Assembly (NCBI GenBank): GCA_024400955.1
Contig: JAKSLY010000026.1
Coordinates: 1-35,342, forward strand
Reading direction: 5' to 3'
Source: Treponema sp.
GTDB lineage: Bacteria > Spirochaetota > Spirochaetia > Treponematales > Treponemataceae
Length of the DNA stretch: 35,342 bases
Program-made: the position numbers and the translations under genes
Shown here: positions 17,143-25,213 of the stretch, piece after piece
How positions within the stretch are numbered: position 1 is the stretch's first letter
Layout: each line of letters opens with the position of its first letter
The notes under the pieces: model-generated
Seen by the model: the letters and a program-made list of their open reading frames with translations, nothing else
What the model was told of the DNA's origin: nothing
Databases searched by the model: none

Positions 17143-17880
17143 TTACTTCTCTTCTTCGTTTTCTTTCTTGAACATGAAAATATCCTTTACCTTAACGCTG
17201 TATGTAGAGTCCAGGTCAAGGGTGTCGATCTTTTCACTCGTAAGGGGAACCGTAAACGTGCATTTTGCAGGAACGTATCCATCGCAGGTCACTTCCACGG
17301 TAAAATTGAATTTCTTGTTCATTCCGTCTGAAACTGCTTCCTGTGGAGCCATCCAGAATGAATAGCTACCCTTTGTTGCAGCATAGGTTGTTGTCGGATT
17401 CTGCCATGTGGAATCGATCATCTCAACGGTTTCGCCGTCCAGAGTAAGGGTGACCGTGGCTCCAGAAAGTGGCTCGAAGGTTGTTCCGTCGATGATGTTT
17501 CCAAGGAAAGTCGGGAATGTAAATTCTGCAACTGAAGTCTCACCGTCCGCACCGGCACGCTTGATGCCGTTCTTGTGGTATGGCCTTTTTGCCGTGTTTA
17601 CAAGCCTCATTCCTTCAATGGCCAGCTTGTCAATGTCGATGGAAATCTGGGTGTCCCTGCTTGTAAGGTCGGAATTGTGGTTCATTCCCCTGGAGCCGAT
17701 TACATATCGGGGTGGAACCCTGTTAAGGACGTAGCATATCGTATCCATCCTGCAGTTTTCGCAGTCGCAGGTAAGCCATGGGGAATTCTGGTTCTTTACA
17801 TCGTCGTAGAGTTTGTTTACATGGTTTGTAACGACTTCTTCAATAATGTTGTGTACGCTCAGTGTTTTCTTGACTGTCAT
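17143..17880 (-). CDS. ComFB-like protein with C-terminal carboxypeptidase-regulatory-like beta domain
   Basis: Residues about 1-90 match the late-competence ComFB family: an N-terminal NIIEEVV helix, a cysteine cluster (Cys38, 40, 43 and 49, likely zinc) and the hallmark LNRVPPRYVI. Recent work reports ComFB proteins as cyclic-dinucleotide receptors. Unlike usual single-domain ComFB, a beta-sandwich follows (about 115-235: LSGATVTLTLDG...), like carboxypeptidase-regulatory domains. There is no signal peptide, so it should be cytoplasmic. A GTG four codons upstream is possible, but the GGGAG site is placed for this ATG. A promoter lies upstream. Involvement in second-messenger signalling is inferred. 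Confidence 0.75.
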   Translation of the reverse strand: MTVKKTLSVHNIIEEVVTNHVNKLYDDVKNQNSPWLTCDCENCRMDTICYVLNRVPPRYVIGSRGMNHNSDLTSRDTQISIDIDKLAIEGMRLVNTAKRPYHKNGIKRAGADGETSVAEFTFPTFLGNIIDGTTFEPLSGATVTLTLDGETVEMIDSTWQNPTTTYAATKGSYSFWMAPQEAVSDGMNKKFNFTVEVTCDGYVPAKCTFTVPLTSEKIDTLDLDSTYSVKVKDIFMFKKENEEEK

Positions 17881-17918
17881 AATGTCTCCCACGAGATATA
17901 AAATTTCCTATATCCTAT

Positions 17919-17948
17919 AGTATAATCTTGTTTCTTCCAAAATGCAAA
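17919..17948 (-). promoter_or_regulatory. Candidate promoter for the ComFB-like/BI-1 pair
   Basis: On the minus strand TTTGCA (complement of 17943-17948), 18 bases and TATACT (complement of 17919-17924) form a plausible promoter about 40 bases before the start codon. The -35 lies in a perfect 12-base palindrome TGCAAATTTGCA (17943-17954), a possible operator. Confidence 0.45.
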
Positions 17949-17994
17949 TTTGCAGGGGAAAAACATGGGCATTTTTTGCTTTTGAGCCGATAAT

Positions 17995-18711
17995 ATGGAA
18001 GAAAACGCGAATTTTATGCTTATGCTGAATAAAAAAAAGTATTTTTTGAATGATTTGTTCAATTTGATCCTGCTTCTCGCAATTATGGCAGTATGTTCCT
18101 GCTCAAATCATGTTTCCTCTTCTTCGGATGAAAGTGACAGCTTAAAAAGCATTGCCGTCAGGATGGATGAGGAATGTGACTGGAGTTCCAATGAAAAGGA
18201 ACAGGTGCTGGAGGAGGATTTTTCCGATATAGCAGGCCTTTCTTCCGGAGTTGATTCATCCCTGGTTGCCGTAGTTCTTTCAAGGAAAGAAAGCGACGGC
18301 TCAAGAAATTACCCTGTGACTGCTGACGGATTCAGCCTTGACGTTTCAGATCTTCCGGAAGTCGTGGCTAAATGCGCCGGTGATTTTGCATCTGACCTTG
18401 AAAAGGGTGGCAACGGTGAGGAATTCTTCAGCAAGGAAAACATCTATTCCCTGGTAATTTTTCTTTATGATTATTATGAACGCTTTGGGAACAGGAAAAT
18501 TACCCGCCATGTTGTTGGAAAGCCCTTTGTGGACAAGGATTACTGGCAGGTCCCCGTCAGGATGTATTTTTCCAGGGGAAAGGCTCGGAAAGATGAATCG
18601 GCGGACAGTTTTACTGATATTCATGAGGACGTCCTGCTGTATATAAGGCAGTTTGACACTGAAATGAAGATTTTTGAGATTGAATTTGATTTTAATGAAC
18701 CTAAGGATTAA
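17995..18711 (+). CDS. Hypothetical lipoprotein
   Basis: The 238-aa product has a hydrophobic segment ending in MAVCSCS (Cys34 or Cys36), a likely lipid attachment site, then a Ser/Asp-rich linker. The mature domain (about 75-235) is acidic and mixed alpha/beta, with VIFLYDYYERFGNRKI and a final strand pair VLLYIRQFD...IFEIEFDF. No family is recognised. The start is uncertain: in-frame ATGs at 18016 and 18022 give a more ordinary signal peptide, and none has a clear ribosome binding site. A GATAAT just before 17995 would, if it is the -10, favour one of the later starts. Confidence 0.6.
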   Translation: MEENANFMLMLNKKKYFLNDLFNLILLLAIMAVCSCSNHVSSSSDESDSLKSIAVRMDEECDWSSNEKEQVLEEDFSDIAGLSSGVDSSLVAVVLSRKESDGSRNYPVTADGFSLDVSDLPEVVAKCAGDFASDLEKGGNGEEFFSKENIYSLVIFLYDYYERFGNRKITRHVVGKPFVDKDYWQVPVRMYFSRGKARKDESADSFTDIHEDVLLYIRQFDTEMKIFEIEFDFNEPKD

Positions 18712-18783
18712 AATATAGGTGAACTTGGGCATTCCTAACAATCGCAATTAGGGATCCCTTCATAAAAATGCACGGAGGATACA

Positions 18784-19767
18784 ATGTCAGAAGAAAGGGA
18801 GCTTACTCGAATTGAAAGGGAACTTGTTCTCCAGTACCTTCGTGACGACAATGTACCCCTGACGGTTACCCTGGAAGAAAAGCCGGAAAAATCCGAGGCA
18901 GAACTTGTTTCGTCAAAGACAGGGGAGACCCTTGATGAAAACAGGGTTCCAGTCAGCGCAGTTTTTCCAGTTGCCATTTCTTCAGACCAGATGACCGTGC
19001 TTAACCAGGGAATCATTCTCCTTAAGAACCCGGCTCGTACGGTTCAGCCTTTTTTAGGCCGCCAGGTAAGGGTTCAGTTTTATTTTAACCATCTTGGACT
19101 TTATTTCATTACGGAGATGAAGGAATATTCCCAGGGGCTTGCCATCGTTGTACCGAATTCCATAAAGCGCATTCCGGATTCCGTTACCAAGGCTGAATAC
19201 GACTTTACCGGAACGGTTTCATATAGCGCAGAAAATACTACCGTAAGCATTGACTGTGTTCCCCTTGCAGGGTACGGCATTTTTTCTGCCGCCAAGTGGT
19301 CGGAAATCCTCGAGTCAAACCAGCATCAGGCCAAGGCTCTTCTTGAACAGTATGTTGCCGAGGTTAAGGCAGGGGATGTGCAGCTTGACGGAAACGGGCT
19401 TCACCTTCTTACGGTGGTCCGCTACCTTACGGAATTGAACAGGTTTGCTCCTCCATCGGCTGTTGAAGGTCGCGCCATGCCTTTCAACATGGTTTATGTA
19501 GACGACAAGCGTGCCATTCTTGCAGGCGGAGTGGGAACGGAGAACCTGGACTACGACATTCCCTATACCCTGAACCTTGTCTTTGTTCTTTCGGAGAACA
19601 GGCTCTTAAAGCGCAACGTGAGCATAAACTGCACCGTGGAAAAAATCTACACCAATCCGGAAAATCCCGAGGCAAAGTGCATTTCCCTGAGATATAAGGA
19701 ATTAAAGCAGGAAGATTACAGGTTCATCTACGAAAGGATAACCGGAAAAAAATACGACATGGAATAA
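18784..19767 (+). CDS. YcgR/PilZ-like protein lacking the canonical c-di-GMP arginine motif
   Basis: The 327-aa soluble protein has GGAGG well placed before its ATG. Residues about 70-130 (LGRQVRVQFYFNHLGLYFIT...LAIVVPNSIKRIP) resemble the YcgR N-terminal flagellar-brake domain. The last 100 residues resemble a PilZ barrel: an AILAGG turn where D/N-x-S-x-x-G would sit, and an ending CISLRYKELKQEDYRFIYERI like the closing strand and helix of PilZ. The RxxxR motif needed for c-di-GMP binding is not seen. It may be a divergent or non-binding PilZ protein. Without a profile search the family call is moderate. Confidence 0.5.
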   Translation: MSEERELTRIERELVLQYLRDDNVPLTVTLEEKPEKSEAELVSSKTGETLDENRVPVSAVFPVAISSDQMTVLNQGIILLKNPARTVQPFLGRQVRVQFYFNHLGLYFITEMKEYSQGLAIVVPNSIKRIPDSVTKAEYDFTGTVSYSAENTTVSIDCVPLAGYGIFSAAKWSEILESNQHQAKALLEQYVAEVKAGDVQLDGNGLHLLTVVRYLTELNRFAPPSAVEGRAMPFNMVYVDDKRAILAGGVGTENLDYDIPYTLNLVFVLSENRLLKRNVSINCTVEKIYTNPENPEAKCISLRYKELKQEDYRFIYERITGKKYDME

Positions 19768-19797
19768 GGCCTTCTGACTTAAGGTCGCATCCTGTAG

Positions 19798-19838
19798 CCG
19801 CCATCTTGCTGACTGTATGTTAGCGGTGGCGGTTTTTT
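19798..19838 (+). terminator. Rho-independent terminator after the PilZ-like gene
   Basis: Arms CCGCCA (19798-19803) and TGGCGG (19827-19832), with an inner GCTGAC/GTTAGC pairing, are followed by TTTTTT. Its right arm lies inside the last codons of the convergent permease gene. Confidence 0.85.
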
Positions 19839-20884
19839 CTTGTGTGCCCAAGAAGGGCTCCGACAGGCTTAAGGATCCTGATGTTGTCGCATACGATCTT
19901 AATGGTCACGGTCATTGGAACTGCAAGAATCATTCCGACAAACCCCCAAAGCCAACCCCAAAGCGAAAGACTTACGAGGATTATGAAAGGTGAGATTCCA
20001 AGGTCACCGCCTTCCCATCGTGGCTCGATTATGTTGCCAAGAACCGTGTTGATCACCAGGATGCACAGGGCAAGAAGAATTATGCGGGCCGGATCCGGGT
20101 AAAACTGGAGTATGGCAAAGATGGTGGTGAGTGCAAAGGATGTAATTGACCCGAAGTTCGGAATGAAATTCAGTATGAATGCAAGGAATCCCCAGATTAT
20201 GGCAAAGTCCAGCCTGAATGCAAGGCTTGTAAGTCCCACAAGAATTCCCGTAATCAGGGAAATGACGAACTTGATGGAAAAAAAGTGGGTCACTTCCGCA
20301 ATGGTCTTGATGGTGATGAATATGATCATGCGGCTGAGCCTTTCCTCGCGGAATGCATTCTTAACCTTTTCCTTCATGCCTCGCATTTCAATGAGCAGGA
20401 AGACGATGAAAAGGGAAATAAGCAGGAGAACCTTTGCTCCTGAAATCAGCAGGTTGCTCAGGGAGAATGCAAAATCCTGGATGAAGGACCTTATCCCCAG
20501 GGAATTCCACATGTTTGCAAAAAGGGATGACTGCTCGTCAAAGGGCAGGTGGAACGTATTTGCCAGGGTTGAATAAAGGCTTGTGAACCTGGCCTCGTAT
20601 TTTGGGTATGCAGCAAGAATTGCCTTTATGCTTGTCACCAGCAGGTTTCCGATGATGGAAAAGGATGCCAGGGCAAGGATTATTACAATCAGGATTCCCA
20701 ATATCCACGGAATGTGAAAATCCGCAAGCTTCTTGACGAAGGGGTAGAATACAAAGGACAGAAGAATGGAAATCGTCAGGGGAATGAAGAACGCTGCAGT
20801 AAGCTTGAGCATGGCCAAACCGACTACGAATGCAAAAAACAGAGAAATATAGAAAATGCCTTTTGTGTAGTCAGTCTGATCCAT
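19820..20884 (-). CDS. AI-2E family transporter (permease)
   Basis: The 354-aa polytopic membrane protein has the AI-2E/PerM family plan: a pair of N-terminal helices (LAMLKLTAAFFIPLTISILL), a long extracytoplasmic and amphipathic middle, and a C-terminal helix bundle with the conserved stretch LGNIIEPRWEGGDLGISPF followed by WGWLWGFVGMILAVP. Members have been linked to autoinducer-2 export, Na+/H+ antiport or envelope functions, so the substrate is uncertain. It follows serS by 23 bases and is probably expressed with it. Its 3' end overlaps a terminator of the opposite strand. Confidence 0.9.
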   Translation of the reverse strand: MDQTDYTKGIFYISLFFAFVVGLAMLKLTAAFFIPLTISILLSFVFYPFVKKLADFHIPWILGILIVIILALASFSIIGNLLVTSIKAILAAYPKYEARFTSLYSTLANTFHLPFDEQSSLFANMWNSLGIRSFIQDFAFSLSNLLISGAKVLLLISLFIVFLLIEMRGMKEKVKNAFREERLSRMIIFITIKTIAEVTHFFSIKFVISLITGILVGLTSLAFRLDFAIIWGFLAFILNFIPNFGSITSFALTTIFAILQFYPDPARIILLALCILVINTVLGNIIEPRWEGGDLGISPFIILVSLSLWGWLWGFVGMILAVPMTVTIKIVCDNIRILKPVGALLGHTRKNRHR

Positions 20885-20907
20885 TTATGCTCTCATGCCC
20901 CGTTTTA

Positions 20908-22242
20908 TTATTTCTTGCTGAGGATAACTGGAGATTCAACCTTTGCCTTTGGGCCGATCTTGTCGAATCCGCACAGTGGAACGAGAACTTCCGGAATTGT
21001 AACCGAACCGTCTTCGTTCTGGTAGTTTTCAATGAGGGCAAGCATTGCGCGTCCAACGGCGATGGCTGTACCGTTGAGCATGTGAACGTACTTGTTCTTT
21101 CCGTCATCATCGCGGTACTTTACGTTAAGGCGGCGTGCCTGGAAGTCGGTACAGTTTGAAGTGGAAGTAACTTCACCGTAGTCTCCCTCTGGATGAGTTT
21201 CGTCAGCGCGACCAGGCATCCATGCTTCAAGGTCCCACTTGCGGTAGGCTGGAGCACCAAGGTCACCTGTACATGTATCAACTACGTGGAAAGGAATTCC
21301 AAGTCCAACGAAGATTTCTTCTTCAATCTGGCGGAGCTTTTCGTGGAGTTCGTCAGACTGTTCCGGTGTCGAGTATACGAACATTTCCACCTTGTCAAAC
21401 TGGTGAACGCGGTAAAGTCCCTTTGAGAACTGGCCTGCAGCACCTGCCTCGCGGCGGAAACAGTGTGAAAGACCGCAGTACATCAAAGGAAGTTTTGACT
21501 TGTCGAGGATCTCTCCTGAGTGGTAGCCACCCAGTGTGATTTCAGCTGTTGCAACGAGACATGTTCCTTCTTCCTCGATGGCATAAACGTTTGATTCGTT
21601 TCCGCGTGGGTTGAAACCGATTCCCTTGAGGACTTCTTCCTTTGCAACGTCAGGAGTGATGAATGTGGTGAATCCGTGCTTGCGGAGAATGTTCATTGCG
21701 TACATGATGAGGGCCTGTTCAAGGAAAACTGCCTCGTTCTTAAGGTAGTAGAACTTTGGTCCTGAAACCTTTGTTGCGCGTTCAAAGTCGATGAGGTCAA
21801 GGGCTTCCATGATTTCTACGTGGTTCTTTGCCTTGAAGTCAAACTTGCGGATTGTTCCAACCTTCTTAACTTCGAGGTTTTCCGTATCAAGCTTACCGAT
21901 CGGTGTTTCAGGGTGTGCCATGTTAGGAATCTGGCGTCCTGCTTCGTCAAGCTTTGCTTCAACTTCGTTAAGCTTTGCTTCTGCTTCTGCAACCTGTTCC
22001 TTGATAGCCTTTCCTTCCTCGATGAATTTCTGGCGTGTTTCAGGATCAAGCTTCTGCTTCATGGAAGCTGCGTTTGCGTTGCGCTTCTGCTGAAGGTCCT
22101 GGAGTGCTGTTGTAAGGGCAGTGCGTTCGTCAAAAAGCTTTACGACGAGGTCTGCGTCTGCCTTTGCAGGGTCCATATTGCGGTCGATGATGTTCTTCTT
22201 TACTGCTTCAAGGTTTTCTTTGATGAATCTGTAGTCTAACAT
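20908..22242 (-). CDS. serS: Seryl-tRNA synthetase
   Basis: This 444-aa class II synthetase charges tRNA-Ser and tRNA-Sec. The N-terminal antiparallel coiled coil (about 30-105) that grips the long variable arm is evident. Motif 2 FRREAGAAGQFSKGLYRVHQFDKVE and the C-terminal motif 3 region GRAMLALIENYQ mark the catalytic core, ending in the typical IPEVLVPL. Length is normal. AGAGG precedes the ATG. A palindromic segment at 22278-22301 lies in the probable leader. It is the first gene of a two-gene unit with the AI-2E permease. Confidence 0.97.
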   Translation of the reverse strand: MLDYRFIKENLEAVKKNIIDRNMDPAKADADLVVKLFDERTALTTALQDLQQKRNANAASMKQKLDPETRQKFIEEGKAIKEQVAEAEAKLNEVEAKLDEAGRQIPNMAHPETPIGKLDTENLEVKKVGTIRKFDFKAKNHVEIMEALDLIDFERATKVSGPKFYYLKNEAVFLEQALIMYAMNILRKHGFTTFITPDVAKEEVLKGIGFNPRGNESNVYAIEEEGTCLVATAEITLGGYHSGEILDKSKLPLMYCGLSHCFRREAGAAGQFSKGLYRVHQFDKVEMFVYSTPEQSDELHEKLRQIEEEIFVGLGIPFHVVDTCTGDLGAPAYRKWDLEAWMPGRADETHPEGDYGEVTSTSNCTDFQARRLNVKYRDDDGKNKYVHMLNGTAIAVGRAMLALIENYQNEDGSVTIPEVLVPLCGFDKIGPKAKVESPVILSKK

Positions 22243-22277
22243 TTTTTTCCTCTTGGTGTTGAATTGTTTTAGGGCAT

Positions 22278-22301
22278 CTCTAAAAATTGCAATTTCTAGA
22301 G
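22278..22301. promoter_or_regulatory. Near-perfect palindrome in the serS leader
   Basis: CTCTAAAAATTGCAATTTCTAGAG is a 24-base palindrome with one mismatched pair, about 36 bases before the serS ATG. A TATAGT on the minus strand (complement of 22308-22313) lies just upstream and could be the -10. It could be an operator or a short leader hairpin. No T-box features are seen. Confidence 0.4.
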
Positions 22302-22354
22302 GTTCCCACTATATGTTGTTTCTAAAGTATTTTTTGAGTTGCCATATAATATGA

Positions 22355-23071
22355 CTATTTCGTTTTCTGTGCAACAATTTCGTATACAGCTTCCACTGTT
22401 ATGGTCACTTTTTTGTCGCCTGCAGAAACTGGTGTTCCGCTGTGTTCCTTGGCCATCATTGGCATTGCTCCTGCACGTGGAAACCCTGGATGCCCGTATT
22501 CCTTTATGGAAACTATGGAACCGAGGGCCTGTCCGCTGGTTGTGGCGAGGGTCAGTGCCTTCTGTTCAGCATCGCGGATGGCAAGGATTCTGGCCTGCTT
22601 CATCTGCTGTTCCGGGTTGCCGCTTACGGTCTCGAGGCTGCCGATTCTGTTTGCCCCAGCCTTGATTGCAGCATCGATTATCTTTCCCGTTGCATTCTTG
22701 TCCCCAATGATGACGGCAATGTCGTTGGACACGCAGAACAGGGTTTCCTCAATTCTTGGCGATACCTGGCGTGTTTCTTCCCAAACGTTGAAACCTTCCG
22801 TTGTGATTCCGTCGGAACTTACTCCACATTCCTTTACCGCCTTCTGAATTGCAGCCATCTTGTCGTTGTTAAGCTCGGAAGCCTTTACTGCATCCTTGTC
22901 CTTTGTGACAACAGAAACTGTGAGCCTTGTTCCTTCTGAAGGAACTTCGAGGCTTGCAGAACCGGTGACCGTCACGGTGCGGACGGATTTTTCGCGGGTG
23001 ATGATGCACGATGATAGGGTCAGTGTCATGGCCAAAACGAGGCCTGCTGAATAGAATCTTCTAGTCTTCAT
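22355..23071 (-). CDS. SIMPL (DUF541) domain lipoprotein
   Basis: The 238-aa product has a signal peptide with lipobox LSSC (Cys22), followed by a SIMPL/DUF541 domain across the mature protein: a start VRTVTVTGSASLEVPSEGTRLTVSV, a middle GVSSDGITTEGFNV, and an end KKVTITVEAVYEI. SIMPL proteins (E. coli YggE, Brucella BP26) are periplasmic or outer-membrane, form oligomeric rings and are linked to stress. Their biochemical role is unsettled. It is the last gene of the smc-led operon, 5 bases after the TPR lipoprotein. Confidence 0.88.
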   Translation of the reverse strand: MKTRRFYSAGLVLAMTLTLSSCIITREKSVRTVTVTGSASLEVPSEGTRLTVSVVTKDKDAVKASELNNDKMAAIQKAVKECGVSSDGITTEGFNVWEETRQVSPRIEETLFCVSNDIAVIIGDKNATGKIIDAAIKAGANRIGSLETVSGNPEQQMKQARILAIRDAEQKALTLATTSGQALGSIVSIKEYGHPGFPRAGAMPMMAKEHSGTPVSAGDKKVTITVEAVYEIVAQKTK

Positions 23072-23076
23072 TTTTT

Positions 23077-24837
23077 TTACCTTATGTTAAAATAGAATTT
23101 CCTGAGATATGTTACGCGTTCATTTGCCTTTGCCCAGTGAATGCTCTGGGGGTACCGGCGGACGATGGTTTCGTATGTGTCCAGGGCGCTCTTTATGTTG
23201 CGGAACGGATTGTTTGATTCAAAAATCTGTCCCTGTATGAAAAGCCCTTCGTCGATCTTGGTTGCAGCCTTTGCAAAAAAGTCTTCAAGGTATGCAAGGG
23301 TTTCTGCGTATTTCTTTTCGTCGTAGGCCTGGCGTGCAAGCTTGAGGATTTCCTCAGCAGCCATGTCGCTTGTGTCCTGAATCTTTGCGTTCTGCTTTTC
23401 CTTCTGGGCCTGGGAAACTTTTGGTTCCTCACGTGCAATTGAATGGCTTCCCTCGCCGGAAGAACTGTTGTTTTCGCCTGTGGAATTCCTGTTTTCGATG
23501 ACGGTTACCGCCCCTGAATCTTCCGCTGTAATTGAAGGTGCTGCTGCCTGCGATGGAGAAGGGGTTACCACCGGTGCTTTTACTGCTGCAGGGGATGTGG
23601 AAGCTGAAGGAGCTGCCTTGGGGGCAGTTCTTGCGTTTTGGTTGCCATCTGCCGGTGTTCGTCCTGATGCACTAGCTGCCGGTGTGGATGATGCCGATGC
23701 AGGGGCCTTCTGGGTTCCCTGTGGCTTTACTTCCGTGATTTTTGTTGATTCAGCTTCATCATCATTCGGGTCCTGAGATGCAAGGGATTCTTCCAATGCC
23801 TTTCTTCTTGCAATTTCCGAAGGTTTTTCCGGCTTCTGGGGAATCGTATCTGCATATAATGGAGCAACGGCGTGCTTTGTTCCGTCGTTGGTTCCGCTGA
23901 TTTCTACTATTAAATAGTCGTCGATTACCCTGTCCGTCAGGGCATCGTTTTTGTAAAAGTGAAGGATTGTCGTACCTGTTTCACGCGAACGCAGGCAGAA
24001 TGTGGTGTTTCTTTCGCCAATCTTCTTGCCAAAGTAGCGCATGAGTTCCTTTGAATCTTCTTCCCCAAGGTAAATCCATCCCTTGCCCGGGTATTCAATG
24101 TCCAGGTACTGGTTGTTCTTCATCGTGGCAGTGCGGGACGGAACTATCTCAATCTTTGCAACTGCCGGGGCTTCCGGTTCTTCCTGGGCTTCAATTTCTT
24201 CTGCCTTGAGTTCCGATACCTGAACCTGGGAACTGTCATTTTCCCTCGGTGCGGCAACTGTTCCTGCGGACGCTGGTTCCTGCATGCTTACTGGTGCAAC
24301 TGCAGGTGATGTGGCTGTTGACGGTTCTGCGGCTGCTGGTGTTATTGCTACAGTTTTTGATTCAACTGTTGAACCGGTGGCTTCTGCTTCCGGGGACTGG
24401 GCCCTTATGATTTCAGGGTTTTCTTTTACCACGGCTCCTGTTCTTGGGTTTGATTCCTGGTCAAGGAGGGCTACTGGTTCATCGGCACCATTTTCTTCTG
24501 GGGCAGAATCTTCTTTATCTTCTTCTGCCGGTGAATTTTCCTCCACTGGTGCAGGTTCAATTTCCGTTTCAAAATAGCCTTCAACGTCTTCAACAGGTTC
24601 CATTGAAGGTTCTTCTTCGGATTCTTCCCCATCGGTTGTATCTCCGTCGGCTTCCGATTCCGTTTCGCCATCCAGGTTCCGGTTCGGTTCTTCTTCGTCT
24701 TCTTCTGCTTCCGGCTGTTCAGTTGCCTGTTCAACAGGCTGCTGTTCCTCCAGATTTTCTGCCGGGCTTGAGCTTGGAGCTGATGCACATGAGTAAAAGA
24801 AAAGGGCTGCCGTAATTACAAACAGAATTTTTTTCAT
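23077..24837 (-). CDS. Acidic low-complexity lipoprotein with C-terminal TPR-like domain
   Basis: The 586-aa product has a short signal peptide with lipobox FYSC (Cys17). Residues about 20-225 are an extended Glu/Pro/Ala/Ser-rich region with long acidic runs. A compact beta domain follows (about 228-330: YLDIEYPGKGWIYLG...), then another Pro/Ala/Ser linker. The C-terminal 100 residues look like two or three TPR helix pairs of YbgF/BamD type (EEILKLARQAYDEKKYAETLAYLEDFF, then FRNIKSALDTYETIVRRYP). The layout suggests an envelope tether whose TPR end binds a partner. It overlaps the preceding one-TM gene by 4 bases (ATGA). No precise function is assigned. Confidence 0.75.
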   Translation of the reverse strand: MKKILFVITAALFFYSCASAPSSSPAENLEEQQPVEQATEQPEAEEDEEEPNRNLDGETESEADGDTTDGEESEEEPSMEPVEDVEGYFETEIEPAPVEENSPAEEDKEDSAPEENGADEPVALLDQESNPRTGAVVKENPEIIRAQSPEAEATGSTVESKTVAITPAAAEPSTATSPAVAPVSMQEPASAGTVAAPRENDSSQVQVSELKAEEIEAQEEPEAPAVAKIEIVPSRTATMKNNQYLDIEYPGKGWIYLGEEDSKELMRYFGKKIGERNTTFCLRSRETGTTILHFYKNDALTDRVIDDYLIVEISGTNDGTKHAVAPLYADTIPQKPEKPSEIARRKALEESLASQDPNDDEAESTKITEVKPQGTQKAPASASSTPAASASGRTPADGNQNARTAPKAAPSASTSPAAVKAPVVTPSPSQAAAPSITAEDSGAVTVIENRNSTGENNSSSGEGSHSIAREEPKVSQAQKEKQNAKIQDTSDMAAEEILKLARQAYDEKKYAETLAYLEDFFAKAATKIDEGLFIQGQIFESNNPFRNIKSALDTYETIVRRYPQSIHWAKANERVTYLRKFYFNIR

Positions 24838-25211
24838 GGGGCTACTCCTAAAACATCCTGGGTCAGCTTGTCGTTTGCCTTTCCAAGTTCTTCAACCTTT
24901 GCCTTGTCTGGAACGGTGAACCAGCGGTTGAATTCTTCGTCGGGCCACTTTGAAGTCTGTTTTCGCATAAAGTAATATTCTTCCGTAAGAGGCTGCTGCT
25001 CAGGCGGATAGAATTCCTTGACTGCAGTGTAGGGAATCGCCTTTGGCTGCTCTGCAGTTTTCTTTGGCTTTTGGGGAAGCTGGAAAATCCCCATGAAGAA
25101 TGCGATGAGGGCAAATGAAAGCAGGAACGCCGCAAGGACTGCCGTAAGCCTTGTGTTTTCGTGAAAAAAATCTTCAATTCGTTCCCTTATGTTTTCAAGT
25201 ACCTGGTTCAT
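24834..25211 (-). CDS. Small one-TM membrane protein downstream of smc
   Basis: The 125-aa protein has a short charged cytoplasmic N-terminus (about 1-20), one TM helix (about 22-43, LTAVLAAFLLSFALIAFFMGIF) and a polar Pro/Lys-rich outside part with the segment EEYYFMRKQTSKWPDEEFNRWF. No family is recognised. It begins 2 bases after the smc stop codon and overlaps the next gene by 4 bases, so its expression is tightly coupled to both. It could pair with the following lipoprotein in the periplasm, which is an inference from position. Confidence 0.7.
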   Translation of the reverse strand: MNQVLENIRERIEDFFHENTRLTAVLAAFLLSFALIAFFMGIFQLPQKPKKTAEQPKAIPYTAVKEFYPPEQQPLTEEYYFMRKQTSKWPDEEFNRWFTVPDKAKVEELGKANDKLTQDVLGVAP

Positions 25212-25213
25212 GC

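Noticed and set aside
22243..22354. T-box riboswitch before serS
   Set aside because: No T-box sequence, specifier loop or antiterminator is visible and the gap is too short.
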